Assembly: GCA_023412755.1 (NCBI GenBank)
Contig: JAEZCB010000290.1
Span: 1 to 14,431, forward strand
Length of the DNA stretch: 14,431 bases
Source of the DNA: Bacteroidota bacterium
Lineage (GTDB): Bacteria > Bacteroidota > Bacteroidia > Flavobacteriales_F > PHOS-HE28
Direction of reading: 5' to 3'
Under the pieces are notes generated by a model. It saw nothing but the letters and a program-made list of their open reading frames with translations, did not search any database and was not told where the DNA came from. A program made the translations under genes and the position numbers. Shown here piece by piece: positions 1 to 7,076 of the stretch; the stretch's first letter is position 1; each line of letters opens with the position of its first letter.

Positions 1-1237
1 GTATACACCGGTGCTTCATCGCGAACTCCCGGCCCATGGCCAGTCTTTCAAAACTGTTCCTGCACCGTGTTCCCAACAACCGTTCGAATTCCTTTGGATG
101 GGGGGTGAGTATGGTTTTGGGGGCAAGGAAGGATATCCATGTACGGTTCTCCGCGAGAATGTTAAGGGCATCGGCATCCATTACCAAAGGGCTTGAAGCA
201 TCCTGTATCAACCGCTTCAGCAACAGCGATGTATCACCAGAAACACCAATACCAGGCCCGATCCCGATCGCGGTATAGGGAGCTGGATCTGGCAGTTGCT
301 CAAGTACTTCGTTACCACTGCTGGTACACATGGCTTCCGGAGCTGTGATCTGCAAAACGGGCAGAGCGGCAGCGGGAACATGGGCCGTTACTGTTCCCGC
401 GCCACTGCGCAGGGCTGCCTTCACCGCAAGCACCGCCGCACCAGCCTTGCCCAACGCCCCCGCCATGATGAGCGCATGGCCGAAGGTGCCTTTATGTCCT
501 TCACGAGACCGCTTGGGAAGCAGTTCCACCAGATCACGCTCCTGCATCAGGTAGTGATCCACCTTTTGTGCCGCGATGTGATCCGCATCCAGACCGATCG
601 GCACCAATTCAATGGTACCGGTGAACTGGTGGTTCTCCGGCAACAGCTGGGCGAGTTTCGGAACTTCGAACGTGTACGTACACGTGGCGCGGATGATCGC
701 CTTTGGATCGTTGTTGGAATTGTCCTCGCTGAAAAGGCCGCTGGGCATATCCACGGAGATGACGCGGACCGCGCTGGCATTGATCTCCCCTATCACCCGG
801 GCCGCCAACCCTTCAACTGGGCGGGTGATACCGGTGCCGAAGAGCGCATCGATCACCACTTCCCCGGATGTGATCCGCAGTTCCCCGCCTTCCTGAAGAT
901 CCTGGATGGGTATGTCCAGTGCCTTCAGCCGCTGCTCGTTCACCAGATGATCGGGAGAGGGTTCGCCCAGCACGGGCCGCACCACACGCACGTGTAGTCC
1001 CGCGATGTGCAGCATCCGGGCCATCGCCAGACCATCACCACCGTTGTTCCCAGGCCCGGCCACCACCAGGTAGCGGATACGTATAGGCTCCCCCCATTCA
1101 CCCTGATGGTGTGCGGCAAGGATCCGTTTCGCGCACCGGCTGGCAGCACGCTCCATAAGATCAATGGAAGACACACCACCACCTATGGTATGTGCATCGG
1201 CGGCCCTCACCTGCGCGGCTGAGAGTATGGGGATCAT
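1..1237 (-). CDS. nnr: Bifunctional NAD(P)H-hydrate epimerase / ADP-dependent NAD(P)H-hydrate dehydratase, 3' end cut by window edge
   Basis: Repairs NADHX and NADPHX, the hydrated damage products of NAD(P)H. The N-terminal YjeF_N domain epimerises R-NADHX to S-NADHX; the C-terminal ribokinase-like domain dehydrates S-NADHX using ADP. I read 412 codons without a stop from ATG 1237 down to the left edge. Domain 1 (about 1-215) has GPGNNGGDGLAMAR at 61-74, DALFGTGITRPVEG near 130-143 and VDMPSG at 162-167, whose Asp is the expected catalytic residue. Domain 2 (from about 230) has EGHKGTFGHALIMAG at 246-260, GIGPGIG at 325-331, MDADAL at 353-358 and LTPHPKEFERL at 377-387. The usual full length is about 500 residues, so roughly 90 C-terminal residues, including the GTGDVL-type catalytic loop, lie outside. 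It starts 33 nt after the pcm stop on the same strand, so the two are probably co-transcribed. Confidence 0.95.
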   Translation of the reverse strand, partial: MIPILSAAQVRAADAHTIGGGVSSIDLMERAASRCAKRILAAHHQGEWGEPIRIRYLVVAGPGNNGGDGLAMARMLHIAGLHVRVVRPVLGEPSPDHLVNEQRLKALDIPIQDLQEGGELRITSGEVVIDALFGTGITRPVEGLAARVIGEINASAVRVISVDMPSGLFSEDNSNNDPKAIIRATCTYTFEVPKLAQLLPENHQFTGTIELVPIGLDADHIAAQKVDHYLMQERDLVELLPKRSREGHKGTFGHALIMAGALGKAGAAVLAVKAALRSGAGTVTAHVPAAALPVLQITAPEAMCTSSGNEVLEQLPDPAPYTAIGIGPGIGVSGDTSLLLKRLIQDASSPLVMDADALNILAENRTWISFLAPKTILTPHPKEFERLLGTRCRNSFERLAMGREFAMKHRCI

Positions 1238-1243
1238 GCGGAG

Positions 1244-1251
1244 CGAATGTA
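1244..1251 (-). promoter_or_regulatory. Possible -7 box TACATTCG upstream of nnr
   Basis: On the minus strand TACATTCG lies in the pcm-nnr gap, 6 nt before the nnr ATG. It matches the Bacteroidota -7 consensus TAnnTTTG except for C in place of the third T. The same variant recurs upstream of other genes here. No convincing -33 TTG was found, so this could be chance or an internal promoter that gives a nearly leaderless nnr transcript. Confidence 0.22.
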
Positions 1252-1270
1252 GCGCCGTGCGGGGGAGCCA

Positions 1271-1921
1271 CTACCCAGATCGTTGCTCCAGCATAGGCAC
1301 GAACCGGAAGATGCCATGCTCACTGCGCTCGATCTCCGTTCCGCTTCGCCTTTCGATCAGGATCATCTTCTGTTCGGATCCTTCGCCAACAGGGATCACA
1401 GCCCGTCCGCCAACACGCAACTGATCGATCAATGCATCCGGGACCTGGGGGGCGCCACATGTGACAAGCACCCGATCGAATGGCGCTTCCTTGGGAAGTC
1501 CCAGATAGCCATCGCCATAGTAAAGGTTGGCCTTCACCTTCATGGCCTTCAACCTATCCCTTGTACGCAGGTACAGCGGGCGCTGCCTTTCGATGGTGAA
1601 GATGCGTGCGCCCATGGCCGCAAGCACGGCGGTCTGGTATCCGCTGCCGGTGCCGATCTCCAGCACCTTCATACCTGGGGATACCTGCAGCAGCTGCGAC
1701 TGGAACGCGACCGTATAGGGCTGCGAGATCGTTTGTCCGCATCCGATCGGAAAGGCTTGGTCCACGTAGGCCATCTGCAGAAAGGCGGAATCGTCGATGA
1801 ACTGGTGCCGCGGCACGGAATTGATCGCCTCCAGCACCTTGGGATCCTTGATGCCCTTGCCTTTGAGTTCCTCCACAAGCCGCTTGCGAAGCCCCTTCTC
1901 CCGATAGCCGTCCTCCATCAT
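1271..1921 (-). CDS. pcm: Protein-L-isoaspartate O-methyltransferase
   Basis: Cytoplasmic enzyme that methylates L-isoaspartyl residues in aged proteins with S-adenosylmethionine, which starts their conversion back to aspartate. The 216-residue length is typical. GQTISQPY at 62-69 is the family active-site signature; Ser65 is in the position of the conserved active-site serine. VLEIGTGSGYQTAVLA at 86-101 is the SAM-binding motif I, and FRFVPML near the C terminus is the usual tail. The residue before GQTISQPY is Cys61, where Tyr is common. Two adjacent ATGs (1921 and 1918) could both serve as start; I kept the longer. A TAnnTTTG promoter box lies 10 nt upstream. The downstream nnr gene also encodes a damage-repair enzyme, so this looks like a repair operon. 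A long plus-strand frame over the same bases is a shadow. Confidence 0.95.
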   Translation of the reverse strand: MMEDGYREKGLRKRLVEELKGKGIKDPKVLEAINSVPRHQFIDDSAFLQMAYVDQAFPIGCGQTISQPYTVAFQSQLLQVSPGMKVLEIGTGSGYQTAVLAAMGARIFTIERQRPLYLRTRDRLKAMKVKANLYYGDGYLGLPKEAPFDRVLVTCGAPQVPDALIDQLRVGGRAVIPVGEGSEQKMILIERRSGTEIERSEHGIFRFVPMLEQRSG

Positions 1922-1931
1922 CGCTGAAGGG

Positions 1932-1939
1932 CAAAATTA
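1932..1939 (-). promoter_or_regulatory. Candidate -7 promoter box of pcm
   Basis: On the minus strand TAATTTTG is an exact match to the Bacteroidota -7 consensus TAnnTTTG. It ends 10 nt before the pcm ATG and predicts a very short 5' leader. A clear -33 TTG is not obvious upstream. It faces a second exact match on the plus strand inside the same 80-bp divergent spacer. Confidence 0.4.
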
Positions 1940-1970
1940 GCTTCGGGGTCCGCTTCTGGAACGGCTGGTC

Positions 1971-1978
1971 TATTTTTG
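1971..1978 (+). promoter_or_regulatory. Candidate -7 promoter box of the 2002-6270 gene run
   Basis: TATTTTTG is an exact match to TAnnTTTG and ends 23 nt before the ATG of the oxidoreductase gene. TTCTGG about 17-22 nt upstream is a poor -33 candidate. Its place in the short spacer between two divergent genes makes a promoter likely on position alone. Confidence 0.42.
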
Positions 1979-2001
1979 CCGCCCTTGCAAGGAATGCCTG
2001 G

Positions 2002-2997
2002 ATGAAAAGAACACGCATCGGCGTACTGGGAGCAGGTCATCTGGGCAGGATCCACATCCAGCAACTGCGGGAGATCCCCGAATGGGATCTGGTAGGCTTC
2101 CATGATCCCATGCCGGAGAAGTGCGAGAAGATCCGCCAGGAATTCAATGTGGCGGCCTACGATTCCCCTGAGGCACTGCTGGCGGAGGTGGATGCGCTTG
2201 ATATAGTGACCCCCACCATCACCCATCACCGGCTGGCCACCATGGCCCTGGGCATGGGGCGGCATGTGTTCATCGAAAAACCACTGGCCAATTCGTTGCA
2301 AGAAGCCGCGGATCTGGTATCACTTGCCAAAAAGACCGGTCTCAAACTGCAGGTGGGCCATGTGGAGCGATTCAATCCGGCATTCCAGGCCGCCCGCCCG
2401 CACCTTACCGACCCCATGTTCATTGAAACACACAGGCTGGCCCAATTCAACCCGAGGGGTACGGATGTGAGCGTGGTGCTGGATCTCATGATCCACGACA
2501 TCGACATCGTGCTCCATACAGTAAGCAGCCCGGTAAAGCAGGTGCATGCCAGCGGAGTGGCAGTGGTGAGTGATTCACCGGACATAGCGAATGCCCGGAT
2601 CGAATTCGAGAATGGATGCGTGGCCAACATCACAGCGAGCCGCATAAGCTTGAAGAGTATGCGCAAGAGCCGGTTCTTCCAGCGGGATGCCTACATCGCT
2701 GTGGACATGCTTACCAAGGAGACCGAGATCGTACGCATGCGCACCCTGGAAGGCGAGCCGGATCCCTTCGCTGTAACGATAGACCTTGGTCCGGGAAAAG
2801 GGCATCGCGAGATCAGTTTCGATAAGCCCGTGGTCCCCACGATCAACGCCATACGCGAGGAATTGAGGAGCTTTCTCCGCTGCATACAGGATGATAGCGT
2901 ACCGGAGGTAAGCGTGGAGGACGGCCATGCGGCCATGGTGACCGCACATATGGTGCTGAAGGAAATGAAGTTGCAAAACGCCGGTGGAACATACTGA
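2002..2997 (+). CDS. Gfo/Idh/MocA family NAD(P)-dependent oxidoreductase
   Basis: Sugar or sugar-nucleotide dehydrogenase-like enzyme, probably cytoplasmic. The N-terminal Rossmann fold has GVLGAGHLGRIH at 7-18. VFIEKPLA at 89-96 holds the family EKP motif, whose Lys is the usual catalytic or cofactor-contacting residue. VGHVERFNP at 118-126 resembles the segment seen in UDP-N-acetylglucosamine 3-dehydrogenase (GnnA)-like members, but I cannot fix the substrate. The length of 331 residues is normal. It starts 23 nt after a TAnnTTTG box and is first in a run with a lipoprotein and a polyprenyl-phosphate sugar transferase. This suggests a role in making a modified sugar for an envelope glycan (inference). 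A sugar or inositol catabolic dehydrogenase is the alternative. Confidence 0.9.
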   Translation: MKRTRIGVLGAGHLGRIHIQQLREIPEWDLVGFHDPMPEKCEKIRQEFNVAAYDSPEALLAEVDALDIVTPTITHHRLATMALGMGRHVFIEKPLANSLQEAADLVSLAKKTGLKLQVGHVERFNPAFQAARPHLTDPMFIETHRLAQFNPRGTDVSVVLDLMIHDIDIVLHTVSSPVKQVHASGVAVVSDSPDIANARIEFENGCVANITASRISLKSMRKSRFFQRDAYIAVDMLTKETEIVRMRTLEGEPDPFAVTIDLGPGKGHREISFDKPVVPTINAIREELRSFLRCIQDDSVPEVSVEDGHAAMVTAHMVLKEMKLQNAGGTY

Positions 2998-3028
2998 TCC
3001 GCCTCTGGCCACGTTCCCCCGCCATACG

Positions 3029-3904
3029 ATGATACGTTTTTACAGTATCTTATTTCTGCTTTTCATTCTCTTGTCGGCCTGCCGAAAAGGCGATAAAGTG
3101 CCCGCCTATCTTGAGATAGACCATGTCACCGTGGCTGCGGCCGCCGTACCAGGCAGCACCACCAGCCGGATCACGGATGTGTGGGTGTACGCCGATGATG
3201 TGCTCCTGGGCACCTGGGAACTGCCGGCGCGGATCCCCGTATTGAAGGAGGGGAATACCAAGATCACAGTGGCTCCAGGCATCAAACGCAACGGCATGTA
3301 TGATGATCGCCTGCGCTACCCATTCTACACCTGGTGGAATGGTGAACTGCAACTCCAGAAGGAAGGTAATACCGCCATTCAACCGGAAGTGGGTTACATA
3401 GCCCAGGCGGACCAATGGGTGGAGGCTTTTGAAGATGCCGGCGTACAGCTGCTCGTATCGGAGAACAGCGATACCACCTTCACCCGGTTCACGGCCACGG
3501 ACCACCCCGAACTGGCCTCTACGCTCATCGATGGTTCGCCGGCAGGTGGCTTCGTACTGGATGAGCAGCGCCGGTACATGCGGCTTTATACCGATGAGGA
3601 CCTCACCGTTGCCGGCGGCCCCATTTTTCTGGAACTGGATTACAGCACCAATGTGATCCTTACCGTTGGCATGATGTTCAATAGCGGCGGCGCACCGCAA
3701 AGCTTCCCCTACGTGTATCTGGTGCCCACCATCACCGGTGATGTGCTGCAGCCTTCCTGGAACAAGGTCTATATAGACCTCTCTCCCATTTTCAACCAGC
3801 CCATCAGCGAACGGGACATCTACTTCGAGGCGGAATGGTCGCCTTCTGCAGGTGTTGCGCGTGTCTACCTTGATAACATCAAATTGGTGCGCTATCAGTC
3901 ATGA
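3029..3904 (+). CDS. Predicted lipoprotein with C-terminal jelly-roll-like domain, function unknown
   Basis: I do not recognise a characterised function. The start at 3029 puts a classic lipoprotein signal at the N terminus: a short positive head, a hydrophobic run from Tyr5 to Leu15, and lipobox LSAC with lipidated Cys18. An in-frame ATG at 2984 would add 15 polar residues, overlap the previous gene and bury the signal, so I reject it. The mature part (about 273 residues) is rich in beta-strand-like stretches. The C-terminal third ends in WNKVYIDLSP and later VYLDNIKLV, a pattern seen in jelly-roll or carbohydrate-binding-like domains of Bacteroidota lipoproteins. The stop overlaps the next ATG as ATGA, so translation is probably coupled to the sugar transferase. 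This context suggests an envelope glycan role, perhaps glycan binding or assembly, but that is inference. Confidence 0.85.
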   Translation: MIRFYSILFLLFILLSACRKGDKVPAYLEIDHVTVAAAAVPGSTTSRITDVWVYADDVLLGTWELPARIPVLKEGNTKITVAPGIKRNGMYDDRLRYPFYTWWNGELQLQKEGNTAIQPEVGYIAQADQWVEAFEDAGVQLLVSENSDTTFTRFTATDHPELASTLIDGSPAGGFVLDEQRRYMRLYTDEDLTVAGGPIFLELDYSTNVILTVGMMFNSGGAPQSFPYVYLVPTITGDVLQPSWNKVYIDLSPIFNQPISERDIYFEAEWSPSAGVARVYLDNIKLVRYQS

Positions 3905-5322
3905 GTCTGGATAGACGGAAACAAGTGGCCAAATACGTGGTGGCCGATCTATTGGGATCGGGCATCGCCTGGACATTGTTCTATCTGTACCGGAAACTCT
4001 ATCTGGAGCCTATCAAATACGGTTATCCGGTGGATGTGACCCTTGATGCCAATTATGTGAAAGGGCTCATCCTGATCCCTTTGTTCTGGTTCGGGCTATA
4101 CACCATTATCGGGGGTTACCGGGATATTTTCCGGAGGTTCCGGACCAAGGAATTAGGCCAGACACTGCTCATCAGCGTTATCGGCACGCTGATCATCTTC
4201 TTCGTTCTTCTGCTGGATGATGAAGTGGCGAGCTATCGCTACTACTACCGTTCCTTCCTGGCCCTCTTCCTCCTGCACTTCGGCATCACCTTCCTTTTCC
4301 GCTTCATGCTCACCAGCAACACGGTGCGCAGGGTGCATGATCGGCGCATCGGCTTCAACACCGTGCTGGTGGGTGGCAATGAACGGGCGCTGGCGATCTA
4401 TGAGGAGATCCAGGGGATGACACGGTCTCCCGGGAACCGCTTCATCGGATTCCTCAACGTGAATGGCGGGGACCAGCTGCTGGCCAACGTAGGCTTGCCG
4501 CGGCTGGGTAAATGGGATGATGCCCGCAATGTGATCGTGCGGCACGAAGTGGAGGAAGTGATCGTGGCGGTGGATTCAGGAGAGCATGAGCACATCAGCC
4601 GCATCATGAATGAATTGGAAGGAACCGGTGTACGCATCAAGATCATCCCGGATATGTATGACATCCTATCCGGTTCCGTGAAGATGAGCAGCATCTTCGG
4701 CGCACCACTTATCGAAGTGAATCCGGAGATCATGCCCGCCTGGCAGTTCTCGCTTAAGCGGAGCATAGACATCTTCGTAAGCATCTGCTCGCTGATCGTG
4801 CTATCGCCGATCATGCTTGCCATGTCCATCGGGGTGAAGCTCAGTTCCCCCGGTCCCATCTTTTTCCGCCAGGAAAGGATCGGCAAGCATGGCCGGCCAT
4901 TCAACATCATCAAATTCCGCAGCATGTTCACGAATGCGGAAAAGCATGGCCCCCAGCTCAGCAGTTCACTCGATCCGCGGATCACTCCATTCGGCCGATG
5001 GATGCGGCGCACCCGCATGGATGAACTGCCCCAATTCTGGAATGTGCTGAAGGGTGACATGAGTCTCGTAGGACCACGGCCGGAGCGGCAGCATTTCATC
5101 GATGCCATCATGGAACAGGCTCCGCACTACAGGCACCTCCATAAGGTGCGCCCCGGGATCACCAGTTGGGGTCAGGTGAAATTCGGCTATGCGGAGAATG
5201 TGGAGCAGATGATCCGCCGACTGAAGTATGATATCCTCTACATCGAGAACATGAGCCTTGCCGTGGACCTCAAGATCCTGGCATATACCGTGCTCATCAT
5301 CCTGAAAGGCGACGGCAAATAA
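3901..5322 (+). CDS. Polyprenyl-phosphate sugar-1-phosphate transferase (WbaP/WcaJ-like initiating glycosyltransferase)
   Basis: Inner-membrane enzyme that moves a sugar-1-phosphate from a nucleotide sugar to a polyprenyl phosphate, the first step of an exopolysaccharide, O-antigen or protein-glycan chain. The 473 residues show the large-family layout: four membrane helices at about 12-31, 52-70, 86-104 and 115-135; a Rossmann-like CoA_binding_3-type domain at about 150-280; a membrane helix at about 289-312; and the catalytic domain to the end. Catalytic motifs are KFRSM at 338-342, DELPQFWNVLKGDMSLVGPRPER at 374-396 with the Asp374-Glu375 dyad, and RPGITSWGQV at 417-426. The sugar specificity cannot be read. 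The ATG overlaps the lipoprotein stop by 4 bp. No flippase, polymerase or further glycosyltransferase is in the window, so it is not inside a visible capsule cluster. Confidence 0.95.
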   Translation: MSLDRRKQVAKYVVADLLGSGIAWTLFYLYRKLYLEPIKYGYPVDVTLDANYVKGLILIPLFWFGLYTIIGGYRDIFRRFRTKELGQTLLISVIGTLIIFFVLLLDDEVASYRYYYRSFLALFLLHFGITFLFRFMLTSNTVRRVHDRRIGFNTVLVGGNERALAIYEEIQGMTRSPGNRFIGFLNVNGGDQLLANVGLPRLGKWDDARNVIVRHEVEEVIVAVDSGEHEHISRIMNELEGTGVRIKIIPDMYDILSGSVKMSSIFGAPLIEVNPEIMPAWQFSLKRSIDIFVSICSLIVLSPIMLAMSIGVKLSSPGPIFFRQERIGKHGRPFNIIKFRSMFTNAEKHGPQLSSSLDPRITPFGRWMRRTRMDELPQFWNVLKGDMSLVGPRPERQHFIDAIMEQAPHYRHLHKVRPGITSWGQVKFGYAENVEQMIRRLKYDILYIENMSLAVDLKILAYTVLIILKGDGK

Positions 5323-5340
5323 GGTGCGGAGCGTTGGGCA

Positions 5341-5348
5341 TACCTTCG
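5341..5348 (+). promoter_or_regulatory. Candidate -7 box TACCTTCG upstream of 3-hydroxybutyryl-CoA dehydrogenase
   Basis: TACCTTCG in the 45-nt gap after the sugar transferase differs from TAnnTTTG by one base and ends 19 nt before the ATG. Together with the change from glycan to acyl-CoA function, this suggests that the dehydrogenase has its own promoter. Confidence 0.33.
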
Positions 5349-5367
5349 CGCTCCTCAATCGCAGCAG

Positions 5368-6270
5368 ATGAACATCACCGTTATCGGCGCTGGACAAATG
5401 GGCAATGGTATCGCCCATGTGTTCGCACAACATGATCACCAAGTGGTACTCGTGGATATCTCCCAGGTATCCCTGGACAAGGCGATGGCCACCATCACCA
5501 GGAATCTGGACCGGCAGGTGGCCAAGGGCACCCTCTCCGAAGAGGACAAGGCCAGGACATTGCGCAACATCAGCACCAACACCGATCTGGGCATGGGCGT
5601 GGCGAATGCTGAATTGGTGGTGGAAGCGGCCACCGAGAACCTGGAACTGAAGTTCAACCTTTTCCGTGAGTTGGATGCCAAGGCACCCGAGGACTGCATA
5701 CTGGCCACCAACACGAGCAGCATCAGCATAACACGTATCGCCTCGGTGACCAAAAGGGCAGGGAAAGTGATCGGCATGCACTTCATGAATCCGGTACCCA
5801 TCATGAAACTGGTGGAGGTGATCCGCGGATACAACACCACCGATGAAGTGACATCAAGGGTGGTGGACCTGAGCAAAGCCATCGGCAAGGTCCCCGTAAC
5901 GGTGAACGACTATCCGGGGTTCGTGGCCAACCGCATCCTTATGCCCATGATCAACGAAGCCATTGAGACCTTGTTCCAAGGCGTGGCTGGTGTTGCGGAG
6001 ATCGACACAGTGATGAAGCTCGGGATGGCGCACCCCATGGGACCGCTCCAATTGGCGGATTTCATCGGCTTGGATACCTGCCTGGCGATCCTCCGTGTAT
6101 TGCAGGAAGGCTTCGGCTCCCCGAAATATGCTCCCTGCCCGCTATTGGTGCAGATGGTAACGGCCGGCAAACTCGGAGTGAAGAGTGGCGAAGGCTTCTA
6201 TACCTATACACCGGGCAGCAAGGATCTGGTGGTAGCCCCTGCCTTCAGGGAGAAGAGCGTGATGGTCTAG
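5368..6270 (+). CDS. hbd: 3-hydroxybutyryl-CoA / 3-hydroxyacyl-CoA dehydrogenase
   Basis: Oxidises (S)-3-hydroxyacyl-CoA to 3-ketoacyl-CoA with NAD(P)+ in beta-oxidation or butanoate metabolism, in the cytoplasm. The 300-residue stand-alone form has the Rossmann motif VIGAGQMGNGIA at 5-16, NTSSISIT at 115-122, GMHFMNPVP at 136-144 and GFVANR at 184-189. Ser117, His138, Glu150 and Asn188 fall at the same spacing as the catalytic Ser, His, Glu and Asn of the mammalian mitochondrial enzyme, so the active site looks intact. There is no enoyl-CoA hydratase fusion. The start is the only ATG that leaves the Rossmann strand complete. It follows the sugar-transferase gene by 45 nt, and a promoter-like box in that gap may uncouple it. 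Whether it serves fatty-acid or short-chain substrates cannot be told from sequence. Confidence 0.95.
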   Translation: MNITVIGAGQMGNGIAHVFAQHDHQVVLVDISQVSLDKAMATITRNLDRQVAKGTLSEEDKARTLRNISTNTDLGMGVANAELVVEAATENLELKFNLFRELDAKAPEDCILATNTSSISITRIASVTKRAGKVIGMHFMNPVPIMKLVEVIRGYNTTDEVTSRVVDLSKAIGKVPVTVNDYPGFVANRILMPMINEAIETLFQGVAGVAEIDTVMKLGMAHPMGPLQLADFIGLDTCLAILRVLQEGFGSPKYAPCPLLVQMVTAGKLGVKSGEGFYTYTPGSKDLVVAPAFREKSVMV

Positions 6271-6293
6271 TCAAAAAAGGCCGCGGCCGATAG

Positions 6294-6301
6294 TAACTTC
6301 G
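6294..6301 (+). promoter_or_regulatory. Candidate -7 box TAACTTCG upstream of the outer-membrane barrel gene
   Basis: TAACTTCG differs from TAnnTTTG at one base and ends 6 nt before the ATG at 6308. If it is used, the mRNA would be almost leaderless. The G-rich stretch between box and ATG is too close to the start to serve as a normal ribosome binding site. Confidence 0.3.
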
Positions 6302-6307
6302 GGGGTA

Positions 6308-7048
6308 ATGAGATCCCTGTTAGTTATCCTGTTATCGTCTGTCTCATGGTTGGTGGTGGCGCAGGAACCGTTATCGCCGGAGGAACGTTTTCGAACCGAT
6401 CCTGTCCGGGTGGGCCTTTCCTTTTCATTCGACCTGACCGATCGTGAACTTGGATCCGAGAACGGCGATCGGATCGCCAACACCATTCTAGATCCGGGGA
6501 GTGCCCACTCATCACGCGTTGGTTTCAGTGCCGGTCTGGACCTGATGATCCCATTGGACGATCGCCTATCATTGATGACCGGAGCACGGTATGTGGACAT
6601 GGGCTTTCGCAGCAGAGCCGTGGTGGATACGTTGCTTGTAGAAGAGACCATTCTGGAGGACAGGGAGGTATTCCAGGCCTATCATTTCCAATACCTGAAA
6701 TTACCTCTTGCACTGCACTTGCAACTGGGTACGGGATCCTTCCGCACCACCTTCATGGCAGGCGTGCATGTAGGCTATCTGGCAGGGGTATACCGCGTCT
6801 ATTACGATGAACAGCCCGAAGGCCGGAACCCCACAGAACGCCTGGATGGACTGCACAACTTCGACCATCTCAACCTCTTTCCCATGGCGGAGGTAGGTCT
6901 CCTCCATAGAACTACCTCGCGCATCTGGACCCACGCGGGGATCAATGGGAGGTATGGTGTGCTGCCGGTAACGGATCGCCCGGTAAGTACTGCGCTTTGG
7001 AGTGCCGGGATCACCCTGGGGGTATTCTATTCTTTCCGCACCCCTTGA
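6308..7048 (+). CDS. Outer-membrane beta-barrel protein (PorT/OMP_b-brl_2-like)
   Basis: Predicted outer-membrane protein of 246 residues. Residues 1-19 form a signal peptide (MRSLLVILL core, cleavage near VVAQ/E). The mature part has alternating amphipathic strands typical of small 8-stranded barrels, for example VGLSFSFDLTDRE, RLSLMTGARYVDMGF and FRTTFMAGVHVGYLAGVY. The last strand, ITLGVFYSFRTP, resembles a C-terminal barrel signal although the chain ends in Pro. The general architecture matches the PorT-like barrels common in Bacteroidota; the precise role is unknown. The gene follows the acyl-CoA dehydrogenase by 37 nt and precedes an orphan sorting-domain frame. Its frame differs from that of the sorting domain, so the two are not one broken gene. 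Confidence 0.8.
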   Translation: MRSLLVILLSSVSWLVVAQEPLSPEERFRTDPVRVGLSFSFDLTDRELGSENGDRIANTILDPGSAHSSRVGFSAGLDLMIPLDDRLSLMTGARYVDMGFRSRAVVDTLLVEETILEDREVFQAYHFQYLKLPLALHLQLGTGSFRTTFMAGVHVGYLAGVYRVYYDEQPEGRNPTERLDGLHNFDHLNLFPMAEVGLLHRTTSRIWTHAGINGRYGVLPVTDRPVSTALWSAGITLGVFYSFRTP

Positions 7049-7076
7049 CCACATTGGTTAATAATTTATCATACTG

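Noticed and set aside
1283..1927. A 214-codon open frame on the plus strand
   Set aside because: It mirrors pcm on the opposite strand, and the pcm product carries intact SAM and active-site motifs. The plus-strand translation has no domain character.
2984..3028. Upstream in-frame ATG that would extend the lipoprotein by 15 residues
   Set aside because: It overlaps the preceding gene and puts polar residues before an otherwise standard lipoprotein signal with lipobox LSAC.
4966..5781. A 271-codon open frame on the minus strand spanning the sugar transferase and dehydrogenase genes
   Set aside because: It crosses the ends of two well-supported plus-strand genes and encodes a His-rich chain with no motif or signal peptide.
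6279..6288. GGCCGCGGCC palindrome next to a run of six A's, terminator-like on the minus strand
   Set aside because: The palindrome has no loop to fold as a hairpin, and the T-run would serve minus-strand transcription, where no gene ends. Probably chance, or a restriction-type palindrome.
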